A stretch of DNA of 64,000 bases from Siphonodentalium dalli. Its lineage: Eukaryota > Mollusca > Scaphopoda > Gadilida > Siphonodentaliidae. A model generated the notes under the pieces. It was not told the origin of the DNA. It did no database searches and saw only the letters and a list, made by a program, of their open reading frames with translations. Positions 22,221 through 34,300 of the stretch are shown here, piece by piece (the stretch's first letter is position 1; each line of letters begins with the position of its first letter). The DNA lies in the NCBI GenBank assembly GCA_032622095.1, contig CP136062.1, positions 200,359,828 through 200,423,827 on the forward strand, in the 5' to 3' direction. The position numbers and the translations under genes were made by a program.

Positions 22221-23472
22221 GTGTTTTTGGGTTGTCCATACGTACTGACGTAATCATATTAGAATTAAAAAGTTTAAATTGGAGTGAACATAAAACGGAC
22301 CTCAGAATTGAAACGCAAAAATGAAAACAGACATAAAACGGATACTGTCAGTTGGAATTGTGACCCCAATAACAGGCCTGCACCTCTATAACAATTATAT
22401 CGAAAGACGTCGCTGCGATCGGACGGCGGAAATTGCCGATCTCGCAAGCTTTCCCGGCGTCGCTATCTTTGTCGTTGCGCGATGCGGAGTTTCTGTTGGA
22501 TCTTGTTTGTCCCTGTGAGAACAATGCCAATGGTCCCTGTTGACAATAATTTGATGGTTATTTTTATATGACCATGTATAGTATAAGGGGGGTTTCAGAC
22601 AGGAACATAATAATAATTATAATATAATAATAAATAATTATGTTGAGATGCCTTTGTATTTCAAGCCAATATATATATGGTAGTAAAATGTTCGATTATC
22701 TGTTTTCTCTTATATAATACAGATACGGGTCGGGACAAGTATTAGATCATGTCATGAATTTATACTATGGCTATGCACGTAAAGATTATATTCCGCCAGT
22801 TTAAAATGTATGGGAACGTTTTGATGTTCTGCGTGACGGGGAACTTGAGAGCATCCAACACACAGTGAATATAGTTCGTTGTTAGTACTTGTTCCTTAAC
22901 AATCTATTTAACAGTAGGGGCCATGGCACCAACTCCAGATTGCATGACTGTGATTGCCACGTTTGTGAGTCGATATCGCAATAAACATTGAATTGATTAC
23001 GCAGAAGATATTCCACGCGATTGTAAGGATGCAAATCAGACTTGGCTCAACAAATTGACCTATTCAATTTCATGCATGCAATCTCGAGCTGGAACCTACA
23101 CTTACTGTGGAATGCCGGTACATAATTATTAACTAAGGAACGGGTATTATACATAAGAAATAGATTATAGCTGCAATGTTTTTGTCAATGTTATAAACTT
23201 CCCTGTCAGAACATGGACAATTGCCCATGATCTCTACGGGCGTAGCCAGAGTCGAGATACATGGCATGGAATGATCTAGGCAATATATAACCTCCCTGGT
23301 GTCCAATATTGTTTTTCACAATTTATGAACATCCCTTCATTGCACGTAATTTAGATGTTGAAATCAATTGGGAACAAGACATACAGGCGCGAGAAGAGTG
23401 TAACATTAATTGGTTAATTATCTATACTCCTATAATCTCCACGAAGTCTATACACTCTGACTCTCTGGTTAA

Positions 23473-23820
23473 AGGTGCGAAATCCGATTCGATGGTCCCC
23501 ATATAATCAGATTCCAACAACAACAAAAACATTTTTAGAAATGCCGCTTCATTTATCAGAATCGATTAATTGCCCAAAAAATCATGCTAACCGCTGTCAA
23601 CTATAGTATATAATTGCCCAAAACGTGTTATTTATCAACATGTTGTTCGACGAAATTTGGCCTTATTATCAACACAAAGCCTCTTGATTCATCTTCATCC
23701 GCATTTTGATCCGAGACCGTCGACTCGTCGACTTTATATTGGGCCACTAATAAGTCTCGATGGTCAAATAGATTTCAAAAATCGATATCTAATAACTCTG
23801 ACCTTTGATAGGTGGTTAAT
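23473..23820 (-). mobile_element. TTAA MITE (family A) in left fold-back arm
   Basis: TTAA (23469-23472), then AGGTGCGAAATCCGATTCG. Mirrors the copy in the right arm (27871-28243) and is truncated on its right. It was probably present before the arms were duplicated. Confidence 0.7.
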
Positions 23821-24154
23821 AAAAAATTGTCAGACTGAAACAGTGGTGGATTGGTTTAAACAATATTTATATTTCCCAAAAATAGACACGAGTATTTGGC
23901 AACAAGCATTATATGCTTATATAGAGCAATCTCCTCATGGTGGATTGATCTTTATTAATTCATTTATAAAATAAATTGGTACTATCATAACATTTATGAA
24001 TTGCCCTGTTAACCCATGTGAGCAGTGAGACGGGGAGCTGCCATTCTCTGCACCCCTGTTCCTTCAGATAATCGATGACTGCGATTGTTTCAAGCACATA
24101 TATAATTATAGAATGGGGTCTAATAATCATGCTATGGAATCCTATTACGGCCAC

Positions 24155-24690
24155 TTGCTAATGGCGCTTTCGGCGCTTTCGGCGCATCGCGCCGAAAGCG
24201 CCGAAAGCGACAAAAAGTGCGCCATTAGTAACGCGCCGAAAGCGCCGAAAACGGCGCACTATTTGTCGCTTTCGGCGCTTTCGGCGCTTTCGGCGCGGTG
24301 CGCCGAAAGCGACAAAATGTGCGCCATTAGCGTTATTTCGGCGCGCGCCGAAAGCGCCGAAAGCGACAAAATACGCGCCGTTACGGCGCACTTTTTGTCG
24401 CTTTCGGCGCTTTCGGCGCGGTGCGCCGAAAGCGACAAAATATGCGCCGTTATGGCGCACTTTTTGTCGCTTTCGGCGCTTTCGGCGCACGGCGCCGAAA
24501 GCGACAAAATATGCGCCGATACGGCGCACTTTTTGTCGCTTTTGGCGCGATGCGCCGAAAGCGACAAAAAGTGCGCCATTAGCGCATTCGGCGCGGTGCG
24601 CCATTAGCGCATTCGGCGCGGTGCGCCATTAGTGCATTCGGCGCGGTGCGCCATTAGCGTGGTGCGCCGAAAGCGACAAAATATGCGCCA
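24155..24690. repeat. GCGCCGAAAGC satellite array, block 1
   Basis: Short units alternate in orientation: CTTTTTGTCGCTTTCGGCGC and its complement, joined by GCGCCATTAG. The block is self-complementary at a 20-60 bp scale, CpG-rich in an AT-rich setting, and open in several frames on both strands. The predicted peptides are pure repeats and are not called genes. Confidence 0.95.
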
Positions 24691-24944
24691 TTAGCGCATG
24701 TACAATTAAGTATGTGATCACACCAGCAGGGGTGCCGGAAGAGGGGGGCAGAGGGGCAGCTGATCCCCTGCCCTTGATCAAGGGGGCAGGACTTGCCCTT
24801 TTTCTGGAGACAGAAAATGCTGTGTTTAATCTCGTGTTTTTATAGCAAAATGTGACTTTTTTGGTCCAAATACCACCAATTTCACAAGGAATATTAATTT
24901 TTTGTCAATTTTATCAAAAAACGGCCATAAAAACCGACAAGCGA
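24691..24944 (+). repeat. Unique block of the tandem duplication, copy 1
   Basis: From 'tacaattaagtatgtgatca' to 'acaaggaatattaatttttt'. Repeated almost exactly at 25391-25602 and present inverted at 27190-27465. It contains a G/C-rich 'gggggcagaggggcagctg' tract. Confidence 0.85.
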
Positions 24945-25392
24945 CAAAAGCGAAAGCGACAAAAAGTGCGCCATTAGTAACGCGCCGAAAGCGCCGAAAG
25001 CGCCGAAAGCGACAAAAAGTGCGCCGTAACGGCGCACTATTTGTCGCTTTCGGCGCTTTCGGCGCGGTGCGCCGAAAGCGACAAAATGTGCGCCATTAGC
25101 GTTATTTCGGCGCGCGCCGAAAGCGCCGAAAGCGACAAAATATGCGCCGTTATGGCGCACTTTTTGTCGCTTTCGGCGCTTTCGGCGCACGGCGCCGAAA
25201 GCGACAAAATATGCGCCGATACGGCGCACTTTTTGTCGCTTTTGGCGCGATGCGCCGAAAGCGACAAAAAGTGCGCCATTAGCGCATTCGGCGCGGTGCG
25301 CCATTAGCGCATTCGGCGCGGTGCGCCATTAGTGCATTCGGCGCGGTGCGCCATTAGCGTGGTGCGCCGAAAGCGACAAAATATGCGCCATT
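24945..25392. repeat. GCGCCGAAAGC satellite array, block 2
   Basis: Second copy of block 1. Together with the following unique part it forms a tandem duplication at a 700-bp offset: 'atatgcgccattagcgcatg' at 24681 and again at 25381. Internal units have been gained or lost relative to block 1. Confidence 0.93.
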
Positions 25393-25601
25393 AGCGCATG
25401 TACAATTAAGTATGTGATCACACCAGCAGGGGTGCCGGAAGAGGGGGGCAGAGGGGCAGCTGATCCCCTGCCCTTGATCAAGGGGGCAGGACTTGCCCTT
25501 TTTCTGGAGACAGAAAATGCTGTGTTTAATCTCGTGTTTTTATAGCAAAATGTGACTTTTTTGGTCCAAATACCACCAATTTCACAAGGAATATTAATTT
25601 T

Positions 25602-27184
25602 TCTGTCAGTGTCACGGCATTGGTCGTTACATGAATATCTTATAAATTGACTACTTTTAATTAGACTACCCCTGGTATGGAAAACTGTGACTGTTGTAGC
25701 CCGATGTGTGATTTAGTTTACTGACACCCACATCTGGGATTTACTGCCCACAGGGAGATAAAAGAATGACTAGAGTGATTAACGGGCATGGTATGGGATT
25801 AGATACAATGTTTATGTTTTTAAGTGAGAAATAACTCGAAGATGCCCGTTATTTCGTTAAATATTACTTTTACGAAATAACCGGCATTTTAAGATTTACA
25901 CCACAACTTCGCAAAACGTATAAGAAATGATAAACTGAGGGTGGGTGGGCTTGGGGGAGGAGGATGGCACTGTACAAAAGACAGCACACAAAAAAAACAC
26001 TTGTCCTATTCAATCCCAGATATTGCCAATACCTGCATTAGTGAAATATCAACATGTACAAATATTGCAATTAATTTCAAACAAAATTTTAATAATAAAG
26101 GCACTTATATACAGATATATAGTTCCCAATCTTACGATGGTAACTCAGCAACGGTTCCTGTGTTGTTACTAATACAGTCAAGATGCTTTCTTGCTTGTTG
26201 TGGAATTCCCTCCTTTAGGTGAGGAGCACCCATTATTGGGTATATAAAATAATGGTAGTAAAAAAGAAAGTCTAGTAAAATCAGGTAAATGCAGGCTGGA
26301 TCTTTTTGGCGAAACAAGTGAGAACATCAATATCACACTCTCAAATATTAAAAGTACAATTTATCAGTCTCCCAATGAAATGGGGAGAACAATTTGATAA
26401 AAGTCCGGAACGGGATATGAATACCTTCTCTGTAAATTCGTCCTGCGCCAGGAGAACCATCGCCATGAAATCTCGTGAAACAGAGTCGGATACCACCTTG
26501 TCGGGCAGAATCGGAGACCACCTTGTCGGACAGAATCGGAGATCACCTTGGAATGTCCAAATGGACCCCAAAAATTCACGTGAAACCAATTGCCAAACTT
26601 TCTGCAGGTCGATATTTTCAGAACTGTCACCTCGGGATACAGCCCTAATAAAATGTTTGTCAATTTCACTCCAGGCAAATGCAGGCCTAGATTTAAAAAT
26701 AAATGATCAGCTTTCAAATGTACTTAATCCGATCAGACGGTCCCCATGCATACCACCAAGATACAACAATATTTCTTCAAAATACACGTAAATTATCACA
26801 ATCTATGCATTTCTAGAAAATAACGATAACCACTACAAACTACATGTCCAGTAACTTAGGACCGTCTGATCGGATTGAGCACCTTTAACTGCCCACAAAG
26901 GAGGGACCAGGACCACGCGGCCACAATAATTTTAAATCTGAATAATGACAAATTATAGCATTTAGAGGTCTACATGTATCTACAGCAAAATTCAGCCCCT
27001 CCCTTTTAAAATTGATACATAGGCCTATACATTGTACATATGGCCATGTCCGATCTGCACTGAGGTGCAGGGGCGCCGGAAGCATCCAAGGGCAGGGGGG
27101 GGGGGCAGAGCCTACAAAAAGGGCACTTTTCTGCAAAAAAAAGGGCATTTTCTCCGCAAACTCGGAAAAACAACCATAAATTCA
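25602..27184. other. Unique centre of the 7.2-kb fold-back
   Basis: Not mirrored in the arms. It holds a family A MITE (26717-26884), a short tandem of 'accaccttgtcgg' (26495-26545), a G-run, and an overlapping 161-codon plus frame (26306-26791) without motifs. No transposase is recognised where one would be expected. Confidence 0.5.
26717..26884. mobile_element. TTAA MITE (family A), short internally deleted copy
   Basis: The left end AATCCGATCAGACGGTCC is the exact complement of the right end GGACCGTCTGATCGGATT, which is followed by GAGCACCT and TTAA (26885-26888). The interior is about 130 bp. This is the clearest display of the family's inverted termini. Confidence 0.8.
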
Positions 27185-27467
27185 TTGTGGCAAAAATCCC
27201 TATTTTAAAGGTATTTGTCGGTTTTTATGGCCGTTTTTTGATAAAATTGACAAAAAATTAATATTCCTTGTGAAATTGGTGGTATTTGGACCAAAAAAGT
27301 CACATTTTGCTATAAAAACACGAGATTAAACACAGCATTTTCTGTCTCCAGAAAAAGGGCAAGTCCTGCCCCCTTGGTCAATGGCAGGGGATCAGCTGCC
27401 CCCTCTGCCCCCTCTTCCGGCACCCCTGCTGGTGTGATCACATACTTAATTGTACATGCGCTAATGG

Positions 27468-27818
27468 CGCACCGCGCCGAATGCGCTAATGGCGCACCGC
27501 GCCGAATGCTCTAATGTCGCACTTTTTGTCGCTTTCGGCGCATCGCGCCGAAAGCGACAAAAAGTGCGCCGTATCGGCGCATATTTTGTCGCTTTCGGCG
27601 CGGTGCGCCGAAAGCGCCGAAAGCGCCGAAAGCGACAAAAAGTGCGCCGATCGGCGCACATTTTGTCGCTTTCGGCGCTTTCGGCGCGCGCCGAAACAAC
27701 GCTAATGGCGCACATTTTGTCGCTTTCGGCGCGCGCGCCGAAAGCGCCGAAAGCGACAATAAGTGCGCATCGCGCCGAAAGCGACAAATAGTGCGCCGAA
27801 AGCGCCATTAGCAAGTGG
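27468..27818. repeat. GCGCCGAAAGC satellite array, block 3 (inverted)
   Basis: Right-arm counterpart of block 1, with the same unit vocabulary. It ends at 'gcgccattagcaagtggccg', the mirror of the left array's outer edge at about 24150. Confidence 0.93.
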
Positions 27819-27870
27819 CCGTAATAGGATTCCATACCATGCCGATATTAAAGTTCCTGCCTCAGATTAA

Positions 27871-28243
27871 AGTTGCATCATCCGAATTAACGCTCCTAAA
27901 TTACCATTTCTTTGGCTTCGGGGGTAAAAAATATTTGATTCGAGTCGAGGAACCCACCCACCAAAGCTCAGAGTGATCAGATATCGAAAAACGTTGTCAA
28001 ACGATCTCGGACTAAATTGCGGATGAAGATGGATAACTCTAAAATCAAGTGGTAATTCGGCTAAATTTCGTGATAATACGGCCAGATTTCGTTGAACAAA
28101 ATGTTGCTAAATAACACGTTTTGGAAAATTTTATACCATAGTTGACAGTGGTTAGCATTATTTGGTTGCAATTAATCTGATCATTAACGCGTTTGTTGTT
28201 GTATCTTGATGATATGGGGACCGTCTGATCGGATTGAGTACCT
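27871..28243 (+). mobile_element. TTAA MITE (family A) in right fold-back arm
   Basis: TTAA at 27867-27870 and 28244-28247. The left end is diverged; the right end reads ACCGTCTGATCGGATTGAGTACCT. Contains 'gaggaacccacccaccaaagctcag'-type sequence seen in the other copies. Confidence 0.8.
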
Positions 28244-29450
28244 TTAACTTATGTTCAGTCCGTCCGGTATACTTGGGTATACTAGAGAGTTAGGATTTAT
28301 AGCATTCGTGGAGATTATAGGAGTATAGATAATTAACCAACTAATGTTACACTCTCCCCCCATGTATGTCTTGTATTCAATTGATTTCAAAATTTGAACG
28401 TGCAATGAAGAGATGTGCATAAATTATGAAAAACAAAATTTGATACCAGATGGGCTATATATTTGGCTAGATCATTGCATGTCATGAATCTCTACTCTGG
28501 CTACGTCCGTAGAGTTCATAATCCACCAGTTCAAATCATGGGAACTTGTTCATGTTCTGACAGGGAAGTTTATAATATATTTCTTAGGCAAAATACCTGT
28601 ACCTCAGTTAATAATTATGTACCGTTATTCCACAGTAAATATAGGTTCCATGCAACTCGAGATTGCATGCTTGAAATAATATAATAGGTCAATTTGTTGA
28701 GCCAAGTCTGATTGGCATCCCTTATAATCGTGGAATTTCTTGCGGGTAATCAATTCAATGTTTATTGAGGTATCGACTCACAGACATGGCAAATAAAATC
28801 ATGCAATCTGGAGTTGGTACCATGCTCCCCCCCCCCCCCACTGAAATATATTATTAAGGAACAAGTACTAACAAAGAAATATATTCCCTGCGTTGTGTGT
28901 TGAATGCTATAAAGTTCCCCGTCAGAGCATCAAGTAGAAATTCATGACATGATCTAATTCTTGTCGACCCATTCCTGTATTATATAAAATAAATATATTC
29001 AGCACATGCTTTGGAAACAGATATAATCGAACATTTTACTACCATATATGGCTTGAAATGCATCTCAACATAATTATTTATTATTATATTATAATTATTA
29101 TTATGTTCCTGTCTGAAACGCCACTTGTATCTACAGATGCAATTTTCAAATAGCCATCAAATTATTATTGACAACGGGAACCATTGTTCTCACAGAGACA
29201 AATAAGATCCAACAGAAACGCCGCATCGACAAAGATTGCGACGCCGGAAAAGTTTGCGAGATCGGCAATTTCCGCCGTCCGATCGCGGCGACGTCTTTCG
29301 ATAGAATTGTTATAGAAGTGCAGGCCTGTTATTGGGGTCACAATTCCAACTTACAGTATCCGTTTTATGTCTGTTTTCATGTTTGCGTTTCAATTCTGAG
29401 GTCCGTTTTATGTTCACTCCAATTTAAACTTTTTAATTCTAATATTTTAA

Positions 29451-29985
29451 TTCCAACATTAGATCTTTTTGTAGTAGATTTAAAATATTAAAATAAAACT
29501 ATTAAGTAAGAATTAAAAACATGAAGTTATAATTAAATATCAAGTTAGAATTAAATTGTAAAGTTAGAATTAAAATATAAGAATTAAAAATTAAAATGTT
29601 AAGTTAGAATTAAAATGTGAAGTTAGGATTGTGACCCTAATAACCCTCCATACCTTTCAGGCTAATACAAATAAGCATGTCTATGCATTGGAATATTCCC
29701 AGGAGACATACTAACCGCTTGAAATTCATTTGTTTCAGAAAATTACAGTATTAGTAACTGCTATTCGGCGAATTGCCAAAGATGATATCCTAAGGAAGTG
29801 TGAGTGTATATACGTTATGTATATGTATTTATTATATACTTGCCCATGGATTATAAGGTTTTAGCAGTGAGATATAAGTGATATCCCACTAGTGAGATAT
29901 AATTGATATTCCACTGATGAAATTTCTGATGTATTGACATTCATTGGGGGTCATAGGCAAGTAACTAAAGTATATAATAAACAGA
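29451..29985. other. Intergenic; one weak candidate exon
   Basis: AT-rich with runs of 'taaaattaagaattaaa'-type sequence at 29460-29620. A 61-nt open segment (29739-29799) sits between TTTCAG and GT|GTGAGT on the plus strand (peptide TAIRRIAKDDILRK). It has consensus splice sites but no recognised family or neighbouring exon. Confidence 0.3.
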
Positions 29986-30138
29986 ATATCCACACTTTTT
30001 CAGTGGATATGGGTTAAATCTCATTCGTGATGACAAAACATTTGAATTTCCACTCGTGGCTAAAGCCACTCGTGGAAATTCAATGTTTTGTCATCACTCA
30101 TGAGATATAACCCATATCCACTGAAAAAGTGTGGATAT
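29986..30138. repeat. 153-bp near-perfect palindrome
   Basis: Arms of about 75 bp from 'atatccacactttttcagtgg' to its complement, with centre 'cactcgtggctaaagccactcgtg'. A short fold-back element. Related half sites (ATATCCCACTAGTGAGATAT) lie just left, at 29880-29925. Confidence 0.88.
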
Positions 30139-30904
30139 CCTCTATATAGCTATTGGGCGGAAATTGATGGTAGATTGTTGATATATCATTGAGGAAGTGG
30201 ACAATCGAGTTGAGGAAAAGTAGGATAAACAACACAGGGGTGAAGAATGAGACGTAAGTTATTTATAGAATATATTATCAATGTTTATTGAGTCTATTGT
30301 CTCATATCTACACACTTCTCCAGTTGTTTGCACTGTTGTGACATTTGATACATGTAAGTTACCAAACTATAGCTTTATGAGTAACTATAAGACGTATTCA
30401 ACCAGACACCTACCTTCCATTCACCCAGCGTGCAATATGTTAACAAACCATATAAATAAGGTCAAGAACTCGTTATTTCACAACTGTTTTGTCATTTTGA
30501 CGACGAAATAGATTTAGTAATCACGACTACTCACGATGAGGGCGTGTTAGTCGCGTGACGTTTACATCGAAACAATGAAGTTTCGTTGCGCATGCGCAAG
30601 CGAATTAAAATGCCACTCTTGGATATAATCATAATGGTGTCTGGTTTGAATAAGTCTTAGTTACTCATAAAACTCAAATTTGATAAATTCCATTTATCAA
30701 ATTTGACATTTCCAGCGGATATTATAGTACTGTCTCATCAGCCTTGACAACGAGGGTGAGCCGAGCCTCGTGATGGTCCACACCCAGCATTTCTTGTGAT
30801 CCAGAATAAATCTCCAACTCATTCTGGCAAGCGAGCCTTTCTATACTACAATGCCGTCCTGGAAAATAAAACAATGGAAACAATTTTCAAACCAGCCATG
30901 TCGA

Positions 30905-31160
30905 TTTACGCGGTCTCTGGTGAGCTAAGTTGGAACATGGACGACGTGCATGGCGACAGGGAGGTTTGGCGTGTCTTATCCCAACTTTGGTCAAAATATT
31001 CAACAGTTCTAAATTTCCAACAGTTGGAAAACTTATTCCACTAGTGGACAATTAATGCAAGCGCGGTGCAAATGGTATTTCCAGGACTTGGAAAGTTCGG
31101 TCCTGAACAAAAGTGGACAGTGATCGGGAATTCAAGAGTGGACACCAGTGCCCTAATATA
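30905..31160. repeat. Family C repeat fragment
   Basis: Short blocks 'ccaactttggtcaaaatattcaacagtt' and 'tttccaggacttggaaagttcggtcctg' resemble the 53.7-54.0 kb copy. Non-coding. Confidence 0.5.
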
Positions 31161-31352
31161 GACCATCTAGCCACGTTCCTGAGTTTGAATGTTTTATATT
31201 TTACAATTGCACATGAGCATGTAACTATATTGTGAGCTGATCATCTGGATAACGGTGACCGATACCCAAAGTTGGGTATCCTAATGCAACAATGACAATG
31301 ACCTCGATTATCAGATCACTATACATGTACTTACATGCATACTATAACTCAC

Positions 31353-31397
31353 CATAACTATCGTGGAATACTTTGTCCTCTACTGGATATGGCGGTC
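31353..31397 (-). CDS. TPMT: TPMT-like exon 8
   Basis: A 45-nt exon between a TATTTTTTAG acceptor and TTATG|GTGAGT. It encodes PPYPVEDKVFHDSY after the split Gly: the conserved GPPF.V substrate-lid motif. It ends one base into a codon, so a downstream exon is required; reading through instead meets TAG after two residues. Confidence 0.9.
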
Positions 31398-34300
31398 CTA
31401 AAAAATAGCAATACCGAACGTTACCATGCGACGTCTTTCAAAACAACAGATGCTGCATGAGAATATGGTCCATATATATGAACAGAAATCATCTATATCT
31501 ACCTATAACAAGTTTGATATAGTTTCCTGGTACAACATACTAAATAGATCGAAGACAGCTGTCTGGAAACGCTTGATTTGCTTTCGAATTGTCAGGAATA
31601 ATATACATACAAATAGTTTGGGACAATTTACGACTCGCGTTCGTTCGGACCATACGCATCTATCTGAAGTCTAAAAACATCATAATGAAAAAATGCCACA
31701 CTTGATTATTGCATTATATAAGAAAAGATCGATTTAAAATCAATATTAATTGATAGAAGCGATTCCGGACAGATGTCTTTGACTCATATGTACTATTTTA
31801 TACCCCGGAAATTATACAATAAAGTATTTAGGAAGCGATTTTTAAGAGTACTGTTACAATTGTTGCAGGCATGTTATCGTGGAGGGCTCATAAAATGTAT
31901 AATAATGCCAAACAAGTTAATAATATATGAATGACAAACTACTTATAAAATACATAATTATGCCCAAATATTAGCGCAATTTCTTAAAGGGGTACTGTAC
32001 ACTAAATCCGTTTTACACTCAACAGTATACATGCAACAATTGAATGAATTTGAGCCATGGATTAGTTCAAAATATAGTCTTGACCAATTTCATTCATTTA
32101 TTAAATACATTATGTTGAATATAAAAGGTGATAGTTTCATAAATGGTTGGGTTTAGTGTACAGTACCCCTTTTAGCTGAATATTGCCAACATTAGCCTTC
32201 AAATATCCATTAAAGATACTGGCGGACTTCGCGGTGGGTATAGCTTTTAATATAGTCACATCCGCTAAAACGGCCATAAACAGAAATAATATTATCTAAT
32301 AGACAGATATTGTTCTTATACCAATCATAAATTCGCGTACATGGCAAACACTTGGAACTACCGGATCGTCCGATGAAAATGTTCCGTTCCGATGTGGAAG
32401 GCGAAGTTAAAATTATTTACGCCATCAACAATCGCATTCGAATCACATCAAATTTGATTTTAAAGGTACTCAATCCGATAAAAACTCATCTCAATTACTA
32501 TTTCAATGGCTTTGGGGGTCAAAAATATTTGATTCGAGTCGAGGAAGTCACCCATCAAAGCTCAGATTTGTTAGATATCGATTTTAGAAATATATTATTT
32601 TTCATTATCGGGAATACTTTCTGGCCCAGAACTCAGTCAAAATTGCGTTATTATTACCTCTTGATTTTAGAGTTATCCATCCTTGTCTGTTTGAATTGTG
32701 TTTTGGTGTACACATCTCGCGCAGGTTACGAAACTGACGGCAATGATTAGTACTCATCTCGAGAAACTAACAAATTTCAAAAATCAATATCTAATAACTC
32801 TGAGCTTTGTTTGATGGGTTCCTCGACTCGAATCAAATATTTTTTACCCCCAAAGCCAAAGAAATAGTAATATAAGACCCACTGGTCGGATTGTTGTTGT
32901 TGGAATCTGTTGAGATGGGGACCCTCTGTTCGGATTGAGTACCTTTAATCGTCCCGTTATACCCGCTCAAAATCCCGTTAATCCACGTTACTTCATGATT
33001 TGGAATGATCAGACAGAAAACGTATACATAATATACTTGTTCTTGCAAAGAGGTGAATATTTTTCTCCTAACCTATATATGGTAATACATACCAAATAAG
33101 GAATTTACAACGAGTAGTACTGAGAGTTGTAAGTTGTAGACGCACCAAATTAGGGGTTTACAACCGACGTATCTAAATAATGAAATGGAGACTCTGATTA
33201 TAAAAATCCACTGCGCTTGTTTGCGAAAAACTAAACAACACTCGACCTGTATTTTCTCGGACAAAGGCGTGTTTTGTGAATAATATCCCATTCATATTAT
33301 CACTATGCTATACTGTTAGTATATTTTTGAATAAATTTTATAAATGTTATTTCTAAATTATAACCTACAACGAAGTCCGCCCGTCCCTCTAAGAATTAAT
33401 CGTGCGATAACTTGGATAATTCCAGTTATCTAATCTGCTATAAACTGGTAAAACAGTCAACAGACACATATTCTGTAATTCTGTATTCAAAGGTCTGCAA
33501 TACATGTATAGATGCTATCCATGAAGAATTTCACGAAAAATTCCCAGTCAAATTTCCAGCAGCATGAGCGTATACGCCCTGTCACTAACTCGCGGCCATA
33601 TTGGATCCACCAAGTCCGGTTCCAGATTTTCCAACACATCTGCTACCTTACTCGTATTTAAATTCGCGCACTATTTGTCACTCATTGTTTAATTCTCGCA
33701 CTTTAAATCGCACACCTAGGTGCGCGAATTCAAAACTGACAAAAATATTTTCTTAATAGATTTCTAATATTCTCGTATATTTTGCAGATGATGTATATGT
33801 GTATATATGTGTATATTAAACACCATCGCGGCGGATTTACACCATGTAGACCATATAACTACATACATCATAATTTTGTTGTTACCTGAAATGTGTGTAT
33901 TTTAACTATTTTTATACACGCATTTCAACAATGTCCACATACCATGATTTGTCGCTTGTCGTGTGAGTAATGGTCACCGATGGGTGCACGAAAAAATAGT
34001 ACTGCGTAAATTTAAATACGAGTGATGTATTCTGTTTTCTATCTATAGTAACATACTCATTTCGCACAATCATATCGCGCAGGTCAGTGATATTGAGGAA
34101 ATCTGGATTTCAAACTAAAGTACATCTAATTTAATTTAACCCTTTCTATACTAAGTGGATTATCACAGTCAGTTAAAAGTGTACATATGAAATATCTATT
34201 ATTTATTTATCCCACAGGGTCAGAGTGAAAGACAACAACTGGAATGCGTTTATAGCTACCTGTTCAGAAAATCATAATTATTTACAGGAAGCCCATACAA

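Larger units (their letters stand above)
22255..29450. mobile_element. 7.2-kb fold-back element
   Basis: Outer ends 'attagaattaaaaagtttaa' (22259) and its complement (about 29445) begin long inverted arms. The left arm runs from 22255 to about 25600 and the right arm from about 27185 to 29450, with indels (the left arm is longer by a 0.7-kb tandem duplication and about 290 bp at 23825-24110). Arms include an 'aattgccgatctcgcaa' block, a family A MITE, then GCGCCGAAAGC arrays, then a shared block ending in 'ttttggtccaaataccacc'. The centre (25602-27180) is unique. No transposase frame is seen. Confidence 0.88.

Noticed and set aside
22321-22530. Conserved peptide EIGNFRRPIAATSF in both fold-back arms as a gene
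   Set aside because: Similarity is explained by recent arm duplication; the nucleotide sequence is equally conserved outside the frame and no known domain is present.
24113-25307. Long overlapping ORFs on both strands with SLSALSAR or RRKRRKRQK repeats
   Set aside because: They arise because the GCGCCGAAAGC repeat lacks stop codons in several frames; both strands translate equally well and no start context or domain is present.
26306-26791. 161-codon plus-strand ORF in the fold-back centre as a transposase
   Set aside because: No catalytic motif is seen, it overlaps a MITE at its end, and minus-strand frames of similar length cover the same bases.
29739-29799. Plus-strand exon between TTTCAG and GT|GTGAGT
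   Set aside because: Only 20 codons, no recognised family and no partner exons; left as a weak note, not called a gene.
31345-31353. TPMT-like protein ending by read-through after exon 8 (TAG after two residues)
   Set aside because: The donor TTATG|GTGAGT is strong and the family continues for about 40 residues, so a missing terminal exon is more likely.
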